Below, in pieces: positions 16,954-24,813 of a DNA stretch of 64,000 bases. A program made the position numbers and the translations under genes. The notes beneath the pieces were generated by a model. It did not search any database, was not told where the DNA came from, and worked only from the letters and a program-made list of their open reading frames with translations. The stretch spans positions 95,251 through 159,250 of the forward strand of contig KB912070.1 of assembly GCA_000383735.1 (NCBI GenBank), written 5' to 3'. This DNA comes from Verrucomicrobia bacterium SCGC AAA164-M04. Lineage in GTDB: Bacteria; Verrucomicrobiota; Verrucomicrobiae; Verrucomicrobiales; Akkermansiaceae. Positions within the stretch are counted from its first letter, which is position 1, and every line of letters starts with the position of its first letter.

Positions 16954-17829
16954 TTACCTTCCAAGCCTGTCCACGAGTTTTTGATTGAGGTCAATGGATT
17001 GTCTCAGGAGGCGTGTTTGCTCCTTAATTTCTTCGTGATCTTGGCAAGCTTCGCGGCAGTCGATACGCATGAAGTTGATGTTTAGAAATCTTCCAACCTC
17101 ATGGAATAAAATGGCTTGTTCTTCTTGAATAAGGCCCAAATCTGCTCGGTGCTTCGTAATATCGCGGTTTGCTTGGCTAATAAGAGAGAAAACCTCGGAT
17201 GCTCCGTTCATGGGGCGAGATGCAAGGTCTATTTTCTCTTGGTTTCTAGTTAGTTGATCTTTTAGCTGATCTAATTGCGTATCGATGAGGTCCAACCTAC
17301 TTTTATCGGCCGCAAAAAAATTCCGAAGAGCCGCAAGTTCATTTCGAGCCTCGTGAATCTCTGGGCCTTCATGAGCTTCGTCTTCCTCTTGAAGAACTTT
17401 GACCTTCATCTTTAGAGCTGAATGTCTTTTCTTGGTTTTAGCGGCCTCAGCTATGATAAGATCTCGATCGTTATTGAGTTCTTCAATCGACTCAAAGAGT
17501 GTCGTGCGCTCACCGAGGAAGGCCTCGCCTAAGTCTATTGAGCGGTCAACTTCTGACGCCCGCTGCTTTTGAGCCGATGCTAAAATATTTTCGGCATCTT
17601 TGATCTGAGACAGAATGCTTTTCTCTCCAAGCTTAAGTCGTCGGAGACTCCAATACTGCATCGAGAGTTCCTCGATATGTTCAATCTTCTCCCAACAGTA
17701 TGCGCCTAGGATTTCTTCACCATCTTGCATTAAGTGTGTTTCAAAAGCAGCATCAGTCATTCGCTTGGTTTTTCGCCTCACTCCAAAGTGCTGGAGAAAC
17801 GATGCGATAAGATAATGGCCTGTGGTCAT
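16954..17829 (-). CDS. Coiled-coil protein of unknown function
   Basis: 291 residues with long heptad-like stretches rich in Glu, Lys, Leu and Ala (for example residues ~65-190 and 205-290) and no signal peptide or clear membrane segment. The first 45 residues differ in character (H-Y-L-I-A-S-F-L-Q-H-F-G). Two cysteines sit close together near residue 260 (D-C-R-E-A-C). No catalytic or nucleotide-binding motif is visible. It begins only 15 bases after the acs stop, so it is likely transcribed with acs. A structural or scaffolding role is a guess from the coiled coil. Confidence 0.65.
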   Translation of the reverse strand: MTTGHYLIASFLQHFGVRRKTKRMTDAAFETHLMQDGEEILGAYCWEKIEHIEELSMQYWSLRRLKLGEKSILSQIKDAENILASAQKQRASEVDRSIDLGEAFLGERTTLFESIEELNNDRDLIIAEAAKTKKRHSALKMKVKVLQEEDEAHEGPEIHEARNELAALRNFFAADKSRLDLIDTQLDQLKDQLTRNQEKIDLASRPMNGASEVFSLISQANRDITKHRADLGLIQEEQAILFHEVGRFLNINFMRIDCREACQDHEEIKEQTRLLRQSIDLNQKLVDRLGR

Positions 17830-17844
17830 TCGGAGAGTTGAGTG

Positions 17845-19803
17845 CTACTTTTTGAGCTGTGCTTGAAGATCTGTGATAACTTGATGATCTTCGAGCGTGG
17901 TAATATTCCCCGAGACTTCTCCGGTCGCAACTAATTCCTTCAGGAGTCTACGCATGATTTTTCCTGAGCGTGTTTTGGGAAGGGCGGGGGCAAAATAGAC
18001 CTCATCGGGCTTAGCGATCGCTCCGATGACTTTTCCAACATGGTTTCTGAGTTCCTTCGCAAGAGAGTCAGAGGTTTTGGAGTCACCTTTGACTGTTACA
18101 AATGCCACAACTCCCTGTCCTTTGATCTCGTGAGGTCTCCCAACGACTGCCGCTTCAGCAACTATTTTGTGAGCAACTAGGGCGCTTTCGACTTCGGCTG
18201 TCCCAAGGCGATGTCCCGATACGTTAAGCACGTCGTCTAGGCGTCCTACTATCCAGAAGTTTCCCTCTTTGTCGGTTCGGGCCCCATCGCCAGCGGTATA
18301 CATACCTAAGTAATCATTCCAATAGGTGTCGCGGTAGCGTTTTTTGTCACCATAAATGGTTCGCAGCATGGATGGCCACGGCTTGCGAATCACTAATTTC
18401 CCTCCCTCATTGGGTCCGCATTCTTGTCCAGTTTCGTCTAGAATAGAGGCGTCGACACCGAAAAATGGAAGAGTTGCCGTGCCGGGCTTTGTTGGAGTGC
18501 AACCAGGAAGGGGCGAAATCATAATGGCACCAGTTTCGGTCTGCCACCAAGTGTCTACGATGGGGCATCTGCTGCCACCGATTGTTTCGTGATACCACAT
18601 CCAAGCTTCTGGATTGATTGGTTCTCCTACGGTCCCAAGCAGTCGGAGCGAGGAAAGGTCGCGGGATTCTGGGAAATGATTACCAGCCTTGATGAAGGCT
18701 CGGATTGCCGTCGGAGCAGTATAGAAAATGCTAACACTATATTTTTCAACGATGTCCCAGAAGCGTCCAAAATCGGGGTGATTGGGCGCCCCTTCATACA
18801 TGACTTGAGTCACACCATTGGCGAGCGGGCCATAAGTAATATACGAATGCCCCGTGATCCAGCCAACATCAGCAGTGCACCAGTAGACATCGTCTTCCTG
18901 CATATCAAAAATGTATTTGCAGGTGGTATAGGTTCCGGTGAGGTAGCCTCCTGTTGTGTGGAGGATTCCTTTTGGTTTTCCCGTTGAGCCTGAGGTGTAA
19001 AGAATGAACAGTGGGTGCTCGCTGTCGAAAGCTTTTGCTTCGTGGGTTGAGGTCACCTTGGCGGCTTCCTTATGCCACCAAAAATCGCGGTCCCGTCTCA
19101 TCTTTACTGGCGCCTCTTCTTTGCCAATTCTTTGGTGAACGATGACCGTTTCAACTTCTTTATACTTTTTAAGTGCGTCATCGACGTTCTTCTTAAGGTG
19201 GACAACTCCGCCTCGCCGGTAACCTCCGTCGCTCGTAATGACGGCTTTGGCTTTACAGTCTTCAAGGCGATCAACAATCGAGTCTGCTGAAAATCCTCCA
19301 AAAATGACGGAGTGAACAGCTCCTATTCGCGCGCAGGCGAGCATCGCAATGACAGCTTCCGGAGTCATCGGCATATAGATCATGACACGGTCTTTTGGCT
19401 TGATTCCTTTTGCGAGAAGCACATTAGAAAAACTGCAAATCTCACGGTGAAGCTGACGATAAGTAAGGGTGCGATTTTCGCCTGGTTCACCCTCCCAGAT
19501 AATAGCGGCTTTATTGGCACGGCCGTTCTTGAGATGTTGATCAACGCAGCTTTCGCAGACATTGAGTTTACCTCCCACAAACCATTTTGCGTAAGGAGCT
19601 TTCCAGTCGAGAGCCTTAGTCCATTTTTTTTGCCAGACGAGCTCTTTTGCTTCTCGCGCCCAGAAGACGCCGGGTTTGTCTATAGACTCCCGATACATGC
19701 GCTTGTATTGCGCCATGCTCTTGACACGGGCTTTTTTTGAAAACTCCTTGGATGGTTTGAAGACTCGGTCTTCGCTGAGGTGGCTTTCGATGTTCTTGCT
19801 CAT
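17845..19803 (-). CDS. acs: Acetyl-CoA synthetase (AMP-forming)
   Basis: 652 residues from ATG 19803, the exact usual length; a TTG at 19842 opens the frame earlier but is not needed. ANL-superfamily motifs are [11 protein letters not shown] (P-loop-like), W-W-Q-T-E-T-G (substrate pocket), [13 protein letters not shown] (hinge) and the C-terminal R-S-G-K-I-M-R-R with the catalytic lysine that is acetylated in homologs. It activates acetate to acetyl-CoA in the cytoplasm. It may share a transcript with the coiled-coil gene downstream. Confidence 0.97.
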   Translation of the reverse strand: MSKNIESHLSEDRVFKPSKEFSKKARVKSMAQYKRMYRESIDKPGVFWAREAKELVWQKKWTKALDWKAPYAKWFVGGKLNVCESCVDQHLKNGRANKAAIIWEGEPGENRTLTYRQLHREICSFSNVLLAKGIKPKDRVMIYMPMTPEAVIAMLACARIGAVHSVIFGGFSADSIVDRLEDCKAKAVITSDGGYRRGGVVHLKKNVDDALKKYKEVETVIVHQRIGKEEAPVKMRRDRDFWWHKEAAKVTSTHEAKAFDSEHPLFILYTSGSTGKPKGILHTTGGYLTGTYTTCKYIFDMQEDDVYWCTADVGWITGHSYITYGPLANGVTQVMYEGAPNHPDFGRFWDIVEKYSVSIFYTAPTAIRAFIKAGNHFPESRDLSSLRLLGTVGEPINPEAWMWYHETIGGSRCPIVDTWWQTETGAIMISPLPGCTPTKPGTATLPFFGVDASILDETGQECGPNEGGKLVIRKPWPSMLRTIYGDKKRYRDTYWNDYLGMYTAGDGARTDKEGNFWIVGRLDDVLNVSGHRLGTAEVESALVAHKIVAEAAVVGRPHEIKGQGVVAFVTVKGDSKTSDSLAKELRNHVGKVIGAIAKPDEVYFAPALPKTRSGKIMRRLLKELVATGEVSGNITTLEDHQVITDLQAQLKK

Positions 19804-19885
19804 TACGATCTTGAAGTAACAAATTCGTGGCCCAATCGACAATGACTGATTAAGCTCATTGCTAGGGGAATTCCGTCCGCGCGTG

Positions 19886-20620
19886 CTATTTTCTAGATCC
19901 TCGCTTCTTCTCGGAAAGAGCCATGAGTGCTTCTCGCTCGGACTTTCCCAAAACGCGCCATTTTCCGAGCTTCAGGGTGTCGAGCGTAAGTTCGCCGATC
20001 TTGAGCCTAACGAGGCGTTTCACGCGATGTCCGACAGCTTGGATCATATAGCGAATTTGACGTTTCAGTCCGGTATTGAGAACCATTTCGAGTCGACGCG
20101 ATGAGATTCGCTTTACTGACACGGCGCGCGCTTTTCCGACCTCTGTAAAAACACCTTTCTCAAGCTGATTGAGGATGGAGTTTTCGAAGGCGTTTTCGGT
20201 TGTTACTTGATAAAGTTTTTCGATTTTGTGACTCGGGTGAGTGAGGGCTTGGGTGAGTTCGCCATCATTGCTTAGAATCAAGAGGCCTTCGGAATCAAGA
20301 TCAAGGCGACCGACGTGGGCGAGATGATGGAGACGCGGAGGAAGCAATTCGTAAATGGTCGCTCTATTATTTTCGTCGCTCCGAGTGCAAACCAGTCCGG
20401 CTGGCTTGTGTAAAACGATTGATTGGATCTCCAAAGGTTCGATCCTACGCCCGTTAACTTTAATGAAATCCTCGGGTTGAACTCGGTAGCCTGGGGATAG
20501 GCAGGTTTCACCATTAATGACCACTTCGCCTTGTTGGACCATGGTGTCGCATGCCCTGCGTGAGCCTATACCCGCTGAAGCGAGGTATTTATTAAGCCGG
20601 ATTCCTTGAGGTTGGTTCAT
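19886..20620 (-). CDS. RsuA-family rRNA pseudouridine synthase (RluB/E/F type)
   Basis: 244 residues: an N-terminal S4 RNA-binding domain ([16 protein letters not shown]) and a catalytic domain with [17 protein letters not shown], whose first Asp is the nucleophile of the RsuA/RluBEF group, plus K-P-A-G-L-V-C-T. These enzymes isomerise uridines in 16S or 23S rRNA. Which rRNA position it modifies cannot be read here. It lies just downstream of the PVC small basic protein gene, separated by a hairpin with an oligo-T tail. Confidence 0.9.
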   Translation of the reverse strand: MNQPQGIRLNKYLASAGIGSRRACDTMVQQGEVVINGETCLSPGYRVQPEDFIKVNGRRIEPLEIQSIVLHKPAGLVCTRSDENNRATIYELLPPRLHHLAHVGRLDLDSEGLLILSNDGELTQALTHPSHKIEKLYQVTTENAFENSILNQLEKGVFTEVGKARAVSVKRISSRRLEMVLNTGLKRQIRYMIQAVGHRVKRLVRLKIGELTLDTLKLGKWRVLGKSEREALMALSEKKRGSRK

Positions 20621-20626
20621 GGCAAG

Positions 20627-20657
20627 AAAAAAGGCGGAACCAAGAAATGGCCCCGCC
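20627..20657 (-). terminator. Rho-independent terminator of the small basic protein gene
   Basis: On the minus strand a GGCGG/CCGCC stem (20653-20657 with 20633-20637) is followed directly by six Ts (20627-20632). The stem is only 5 bp with a 15-base loop. A second stem CCACC-GCG-GGTGG lies just upstream, near 20675. Confidence 0.45.
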
Positions 20658-20692
20658 AGAAATTAGATTGATCCACCCGCGGTGGGCGGGGG

Positions 20693-20848
20693 TTATCCTT
20701 CGGCCTTAGTCTTTGGGAGGCCGATGGCACTTTGTCCTTCTTTCCAATCACCACGCTCTTTCATGAGTTTGACGCGCTCAAAGCGCTTCATGACTGAGCG
20801 TTTACCGGTTGCGCCGCCTTTGCGTTTAAGAGAGTTGTGCTTGGACAT
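20693..20848 (-). CDS. Small basic protein of the PVC superphylum (PVC signature protein)
   Basis: 51 residues, starting M-S-K-H-N-S-L-K-R-K and containing the conserved core K-R-F-E-R-V-K-L-M-K-E-R-G-D-W-K-E-G and ending G-L-P-K-T-K-A-E-G. Eleven lysines and six or seven arginines make it very basic. I recognise it from memory as the short protein found across Planctomycetes, Verrucomicrobia and Chlamydiae (TIGR04137-like), thought to act in a basic ribosome- or nucleic-acid-related process; its exact function is unknown. It has its own terminator and precedes an rRNA pseudouridine synthase, which fits a ribosomal context. Its presence is the best taxonomic marker in the window. Confidence 0.9.
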   Translation of the reverse strand: MSKHNSLKRKGGATGKRSVMKRFERVKLMKERGDWKEGQSAIGLPKTKAEG

Positions 20849-21045
20849 AAATTCAGGATTTGAGTTTCCGAGGCGGAAGCTAGGAGTCGGTCAACGCTTT
20901 GGCAAGGATGAACTTTGCCTTAATTGCTGGTTTTTAGGGAAATTGCCGCAAGTCGCCGAAAAGTCAGCCAGCTTTAGTAAATCACCCCTTTTGCCACGCT
21001 TTCTGTGAAGGATCGCGGACCCAAAGCTGTTATTTGCGGGGCTGC

Positions 21046-22434
21046 TTAAATTTCGGGAAGGCTGGCAGCAGCGATGGCTTGCCCATGACGCTTCATCTTT
21101 TCATCAGGTGTGCTCAGGGAAATCTTTTTTCCTAGTTCGGGAAACTCGTCACGGAGCACTTCCTCGGCTTTTGAAATAATGAGTTCACCACCTTTTCCAG
21201 TCAGGACGCGTCCCAACAAAAGCATGTGCTTGATATCGTAAAATCTCGCGAATTGAGGAATTGCGTAGCCAAGATAAGTCCCAATGGTTCTGTAAATTGC
21301 AGCTGCTTTATCGTCGCCAGCCTCCATCGCTTCTTGAACAAGGATCAATTTTTCGGGCTTTCCAAGAGCTGGATCGATTTTAAGTCCGGATGGTTCAATG
21401 AGTCTGGAAACGGCTTGCTGGCTGAAATAATTAACGGCGCAGCCGATATCACCGGACCATTCGTCTTGGGCGGCGTTCTCGCTAAAATCGATAGGCACGA
21501 AGGCGAGTTCGGAAATCCAGGGGGTGATTCGGGAATTGGTATCGGCGTATCCGGCGGCTGCACTCGTTCCCATTGCAAGCCCAAGGACACATCCATCATT
21601 CAGCGAGATTGCGCCGGCGAGGGCCGTAACGTCTCCGTCATTCACGACTCGGATTGGGACATTCCATTCTTCGGCGATTTCAAAGAAAATGTTCTCAACA
21701 TGTTCACTGAAAAGCTCATCGGGTACACCTCGGAAGAGTGAAGCAGCGCGAACCTTGCTATCGACATAGACTCCGGCAGCTGATCCGCCAATAGCATCGA
21801 CTTTTGGAAGATGCGCAGCAGCAAGCCGGATACTATCGATAATTCCCTCTCGATGGTATGCGGGGTCACTTTCAAAGTAAGGATCCCAGGTAACCTCTTC
21901 AGAAAAGACGACTTCGCCATCGATAACCGCCGCACATTTGCGATCGGATCCACCGAGATCGAAGCCAATCCGATTTCCTTTCAGTCCGATTTGGCTCTCA
22001 GACTTCTCAGTGACCCGTGGGATGGGGAATGTTTCAGTTGATTCCGATGAAAAAGTCAAAGTGTCGCCAAAAAAACGATTTGAGTAATTAACGTCGAAGT
22101 CACGCTTGCCCCTTTTACAATACTGATCCGAGAGAGCTTGAGCTAGGGAAGGGGCATCTTCGAGAACGATCTGTGTCCCGCCGCAGCTCCAGAGGAGGAA
22201 TTTTACAATACGTTCAATGAGTCGGAAGTTGAGGGTGGCGAATTCCTCGTCCGTCAAGATGCGCTCGGTGTGGATCGTCCCCGTTCCGTCAGGGCGTAGT
22301 ATCGCAATCTTGATTTCGCGACTATTCTCGTCGGAACATTTCGCTCTAAATGCCTGGTTCCAAAGTGAGGCCGGCATAAACCCAGGATCAAGTTCAGGAC
22401 TATGTTTTAGGGCGGGAACCGTAAGATTAAACAT
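21046..22434 (-). CDS. ROK-family protein with an extra N-terminal domain
   Basis: About 462 residues from ATG 22434; a GTG at 22464 could add ten. Residues ~155 onward are a ROK sugar-kinase/regulator fold: R-I-G-F-D-L-G-G-S-D (phosphate 1 loop), A-V-I-D-G-E, G-G-S-A-A-G-V-Y, V-N-D-G-D-V-T-A-L with the catalytic-type Asp, and G-L-A-M-G-T-S-A. The C-x-C-G-x-C-x-x-C-x-E zinc signature of classic ROK kinases is not evident. The preceding ~150 residues (L-W-N-Q-A-F, G-G-T-Q-I-V-L-E-D) are not a helix-turn-helix and I do not recognise them. A glucokinase-like or other sugar-kinase role is likely but unproved. Confidence 0.8.
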   Translation of the reverse strand: MFNLTVPALKHSPELDPGFMPASLWNQAFRAKCSDENSREIKIAILRPDGTGTIHTERILTDEEFATLNFRLIERIVKFLLWSCGGTQIVLEDAPSLAQALSDQYCKRGKRDFDVNYSNRFFGDTLTFSSESTETFPIPRVTEKSESQIGLKGNRIGFDLGGSDRKCAAVIDGEVVFSEEVTWDPYFESDPAYHREGIIDSIRLAAAHLPKVDAIGGSAAGVYVDSKVRAASLFRGVPDELFSEHVENIFFEIAEEWNVPIRVVNDGDVTALAGAISLNDGCVLGLAMGTSAAAGYADTNSRITPWISELAFVPIDFSENAAQDEWSGDIGCAVNYFSQQAVSRLIEPSGLKIDPALGKPEKLILVQEAMEAGDDKAAAIYRTIGTYLGYAIPQFARFYDIKHMLLLGRVLTGKGGELIISKAEEVLRDEFPELGKKISLSTPDEKMKRHGQAIAAASLPEI

Positions 22435-22599
22435 TAGAATTAAGATATGGCGTTTGGATGACACATAATTTTTGAGGGCTTTACCAAAGTTATCAATAAG
22501 GATTTTGGAGAATTTGTTGTTTTTGGTTAGGATTCAGCGGAAACGACTCATTTTACATTTGAGTGGGAGAGACCGGTTAGAAGGGGCGTAGAAGCTAAA

Positions 22600-23400
22600 A
22601 TGAGGATTTTCGTTATTTTGACCCTTATTTTACCAACCTTACTCGCTGAGGAACTCCGATTGGTGGCCTACAATATCCATCATGGCGAAGGAATGGATGG
22701 GAAGTTGGACTTGGAGCGAATCGCAAAGGTGATTGCAGCGGAGAAGCCGGATCTCGTGGCGCTTCAGGAAGTCGATAAGGGATGTAAGCGCAGTGGCGGA
22801 GTCGATCAAGCCGTAGAGCTAGCCAAAATACTTAAAATGGAGCAACGGTTTGGTAAATTTATGGATTACCAAGGTGGGGAATATGGCATGGCAGTCCTTT
22901 CGAGACTGCCCATTGTGGAGACGATTATTCACAAGCTACCCAAAGGTGCTGAGCCGCGGATTGCCCTCGAGGTCGTGGTGAAGTCACCGAAGTGGCCTGG
23001 GAAATTTTCCTTTATAAGTATTCACAATGATTGGATTAAAGAACCCCTTCGTGTGAAGCAAATTAAGGTTCTACAGGCAGGCCTTAAGAATTGTAAGCAT
23101 CCGGTGATTCTTGCCGGAGATTTTAATGCCGAACCAAAAAGCGATTCACTCATGGCGCTAGAAGAAAATGGATGGAAGATGCTCCGTGAAGGTCGTAAGA
23201 ACACTTGGTCAGCTTCGAAACCGAAAGTTGAGATTGATTTCTTTTTTGCCAAAGGTCTCCCGGTTTCTCAATTTCAGGACACCGTGATCGCGGAGAAGGT
23301 CGCTTCGGATCACCGTCCAATCGCGGTCGTGATTACCGCAAATGCAGAGAAAAATGCTAAGCCAGAATCGGCCTTACCACTTGACCATGGACATCAGTAA
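22600..23400 (+). CDS. Exported endonuclease/exonuclease/phosphatase-family hydrolase
   Basis: 266 residues with a short signal peptide (MRIFVILTLILPTLLAEE). The EEP fold is clear: V-A-Y-N-I-H-H-G-E-G with the metal-binding Asn, A-L-Q-E-V-D with the metal-binding Glu, G-D-F-N-A-E and a final S-D-H-R-P-I. Such exported proteins act as phosphodiesterases or nucleases, or occasionally on lipid head groups; the substrate is unknown. Its 3' end overlaps the 3' end of the convergent DUF1501 gene by 44 bases. Confidence 0.9.
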   Translation: MRIFVILTLILPTLLAEELRLVAYNIHHGEGMDGKLDLERIAKVIAAEKPDLVALQEVDKGCKRSGGVDQAVELAKILKMEQRFGKFMDYQGGEYGMAVLSRLPIVETIIHKLPKGAEPRIALEVVVKSPKWPGKFSFISIHNDWIKEPLRVKQIKVLQAGLKNCKHPVILAGDFNAEPKSDSLMALEENGWKMLREGRKNTWSASKPKVEIDFFFAKGLPVSQFQDTVIAEKVASDHRPIAVVITANAEKNAKPESALPLDHGHQ

Positions 23401-24808
23401 GTCGGTAGTGACGCCCTTGAAATTTATAGGTGAGAGCGGTGTGATCGATGCCTAGGAGATGCAGGATCGTAGCTTGTAGGTCATGGACATGAACCGCATT
23501 CTCATCGTATTTGTGTTTGTCCGGAGAGATGGGTGTCCCTGATTTATCGACAATGTTGTAGCCGTAATCGTCGGTTTTACCAAAGGAGATCCCGGGCTTG
23601 ATGCCGCCGCCGGCCATCCACAGGGAGAAGCAGCGCGGGTGGTGGTCGCGACCAAATCCGCTTGTGCTGAGTTTCCCCTGAGAGTAGTTAGTTCTTCCGA
23701 ATTCTCCGCCCCAAACAACGAGGGTGTCATCGAGCATCCCACGTTGTTTGAGATCCTTAATGAGAGCGGCCGAAGCTTGATCTGTTTCCTTGCACTGACG
23801 ACTGATCCCGCCTTTCAGCCCGCCATGTTGATCCCAGCCTTGATGATAGAGTTGGATGAATTTAACCCCGCGCTCGGCGAGCCGTCGGGCCATGAGACAA
23901 TTCGCGGCAAATGAACCGGGGTTCTTAGCTTCCTTACCGTAAAGGTCGTAAATCGACTCGGGTTCCTTCTTAAGATCTGCGACCTCGGGAACACTCGATT
24001 GCATGTTGAAGGCCATCTCATATTGCTTGATGCGATCTTGGATTGCTCCGTCAGGTGAGAGCCCATGTTGGTGCGAGTGAAGTTCGGCAAGCCGATCAAG
24101 GAGCATCCGTCGAGATTTCTCCGAGATTCCATCCGGGTTGGTTAAATAGAGAACGGGATCCTTGCCAGACCGAAAGCGGACGCCTTGATATTCCGATGGC
24201 AAAAAACCGGATCCCCAGAGGCGGGACAAGAGGGGTTGGCCACCCTTGTTCTTGGTCACGAGAACGACAAAAGACGGAAGATTGTTGTTGGAAGTGCCGA
24301 GCCCATATTGAAGCCAGGCTCCCATCGAGGGGCGTCCGGCAAGTTGCGATCCAGTTTGTAGATAGGTGACGCCGGGTCCGTGATTGATGGCCTCGGTGTA
24401 GATGTTTTTTACGATGCAAAGATCGTCGGCAATCTTGGCGGTGTGCGGAAGAATTTCGGAGAACCACTGCCCTGACTGGCCGTGACGTGCGAATTTAAAA
24501 GGCGATCCCGCGAGGGGAATTGAGGACTGGTTTCCCGACATGGTCGAGAGGCGCTGTCCGCCACGGACGTCATCTGGAAGTTGCTCGCCGTGTTTTTTAT
24601 TAAGGAGAGGTTTCGGGTCGTAAAGATCAAGCTGTGATGGTCCGCCGGACTGGAAAAGAAAGATGACTCGTTTGGCTTTTATCGGAAGCTTCGGCGAGGC
24701 AAGAGAGGAATTTTCGGCCTGCAAAAGATCGGCCAAAGCAAGAGAGCCGAATCCAAGAGCTGAGTTCCGGAGGACCTCACGTCGGTTGAGAAGAGGGGGG
24801 GTAATCAT
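23357..24808 (-). CDS. DUF1501 family protein, Tat-exported
   Basis: 483 residues. The N-terminus N-R-R-E-V-L-R-N-S-A-L-G-F-G-S-L-A-L is a twin-arginine signal. The body is the DUF1501 domain of the alkaline-phosphatase/sulfatase superfamily: F-L-F-Q-S-G-G-P-S-Q-L-D-L-Y-D-P-K-P, W-G-G-E-F-G-R-T and a late D-H-H-P-R. Such proteins are very common next to DUF1549/DUF1553 genes in Planctomycetes and Verrucomicrobia, as here (5-base gap to the upstream gene), and the pair probably acts together in the periplasm on an unknown substrate, possibly in complex-polysaccharide use. Confidence 0.92.
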   Translation of the reverse strand: MITPPLLNRREVLRNSALGFGSLALADLLQAENSSLASPKLPIKAKRVIFLFQSGGPSQLDLYDPKPLLNKKHGEQLPDDVRGGQRLSTMSGNQSSIPLAGSPFKFARHGQSGQWFSEILPHTAKIADDLCIVKNIYTEAINHGPGVTYLQTGSQLAGRPSMGAWLQYGLGTSNNNLPSFVVLVTKNKGGQPLLSRLWGSGFLPSEYQGVRFRSGKDPVLYLTNPDGISEKSRRMLLDRLAELHSHQHGLSPDGAIQDRIKQYEMAFNMQSSVPEVADLKKEPESIYDLYGKEAKNPGSFAANCLMARRLAERGVKFIQLYHQGWDQHGGLKGGISRQCKETDQASAALIKDLKQRGMLDDTLVVWGGEFGRTNYSQGKLSTSGFGRDHHPRCFSLWMAGGGIKPGISFGKTDDYGYNIVDKSGTPISPDKHKYDENAVHVHDLQATILHLLGIDHTALTYKFQGRHYRLTDVHGQVVRPILA

Positions 24809-24813
24809 ATCAG

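Noticed and set aside
22465..22599. ACTCA-N9-TGAGT inverted repeat upstream of the EEP-family gene
   Set aside because: Five-base stems at this spacing are expected by chance.
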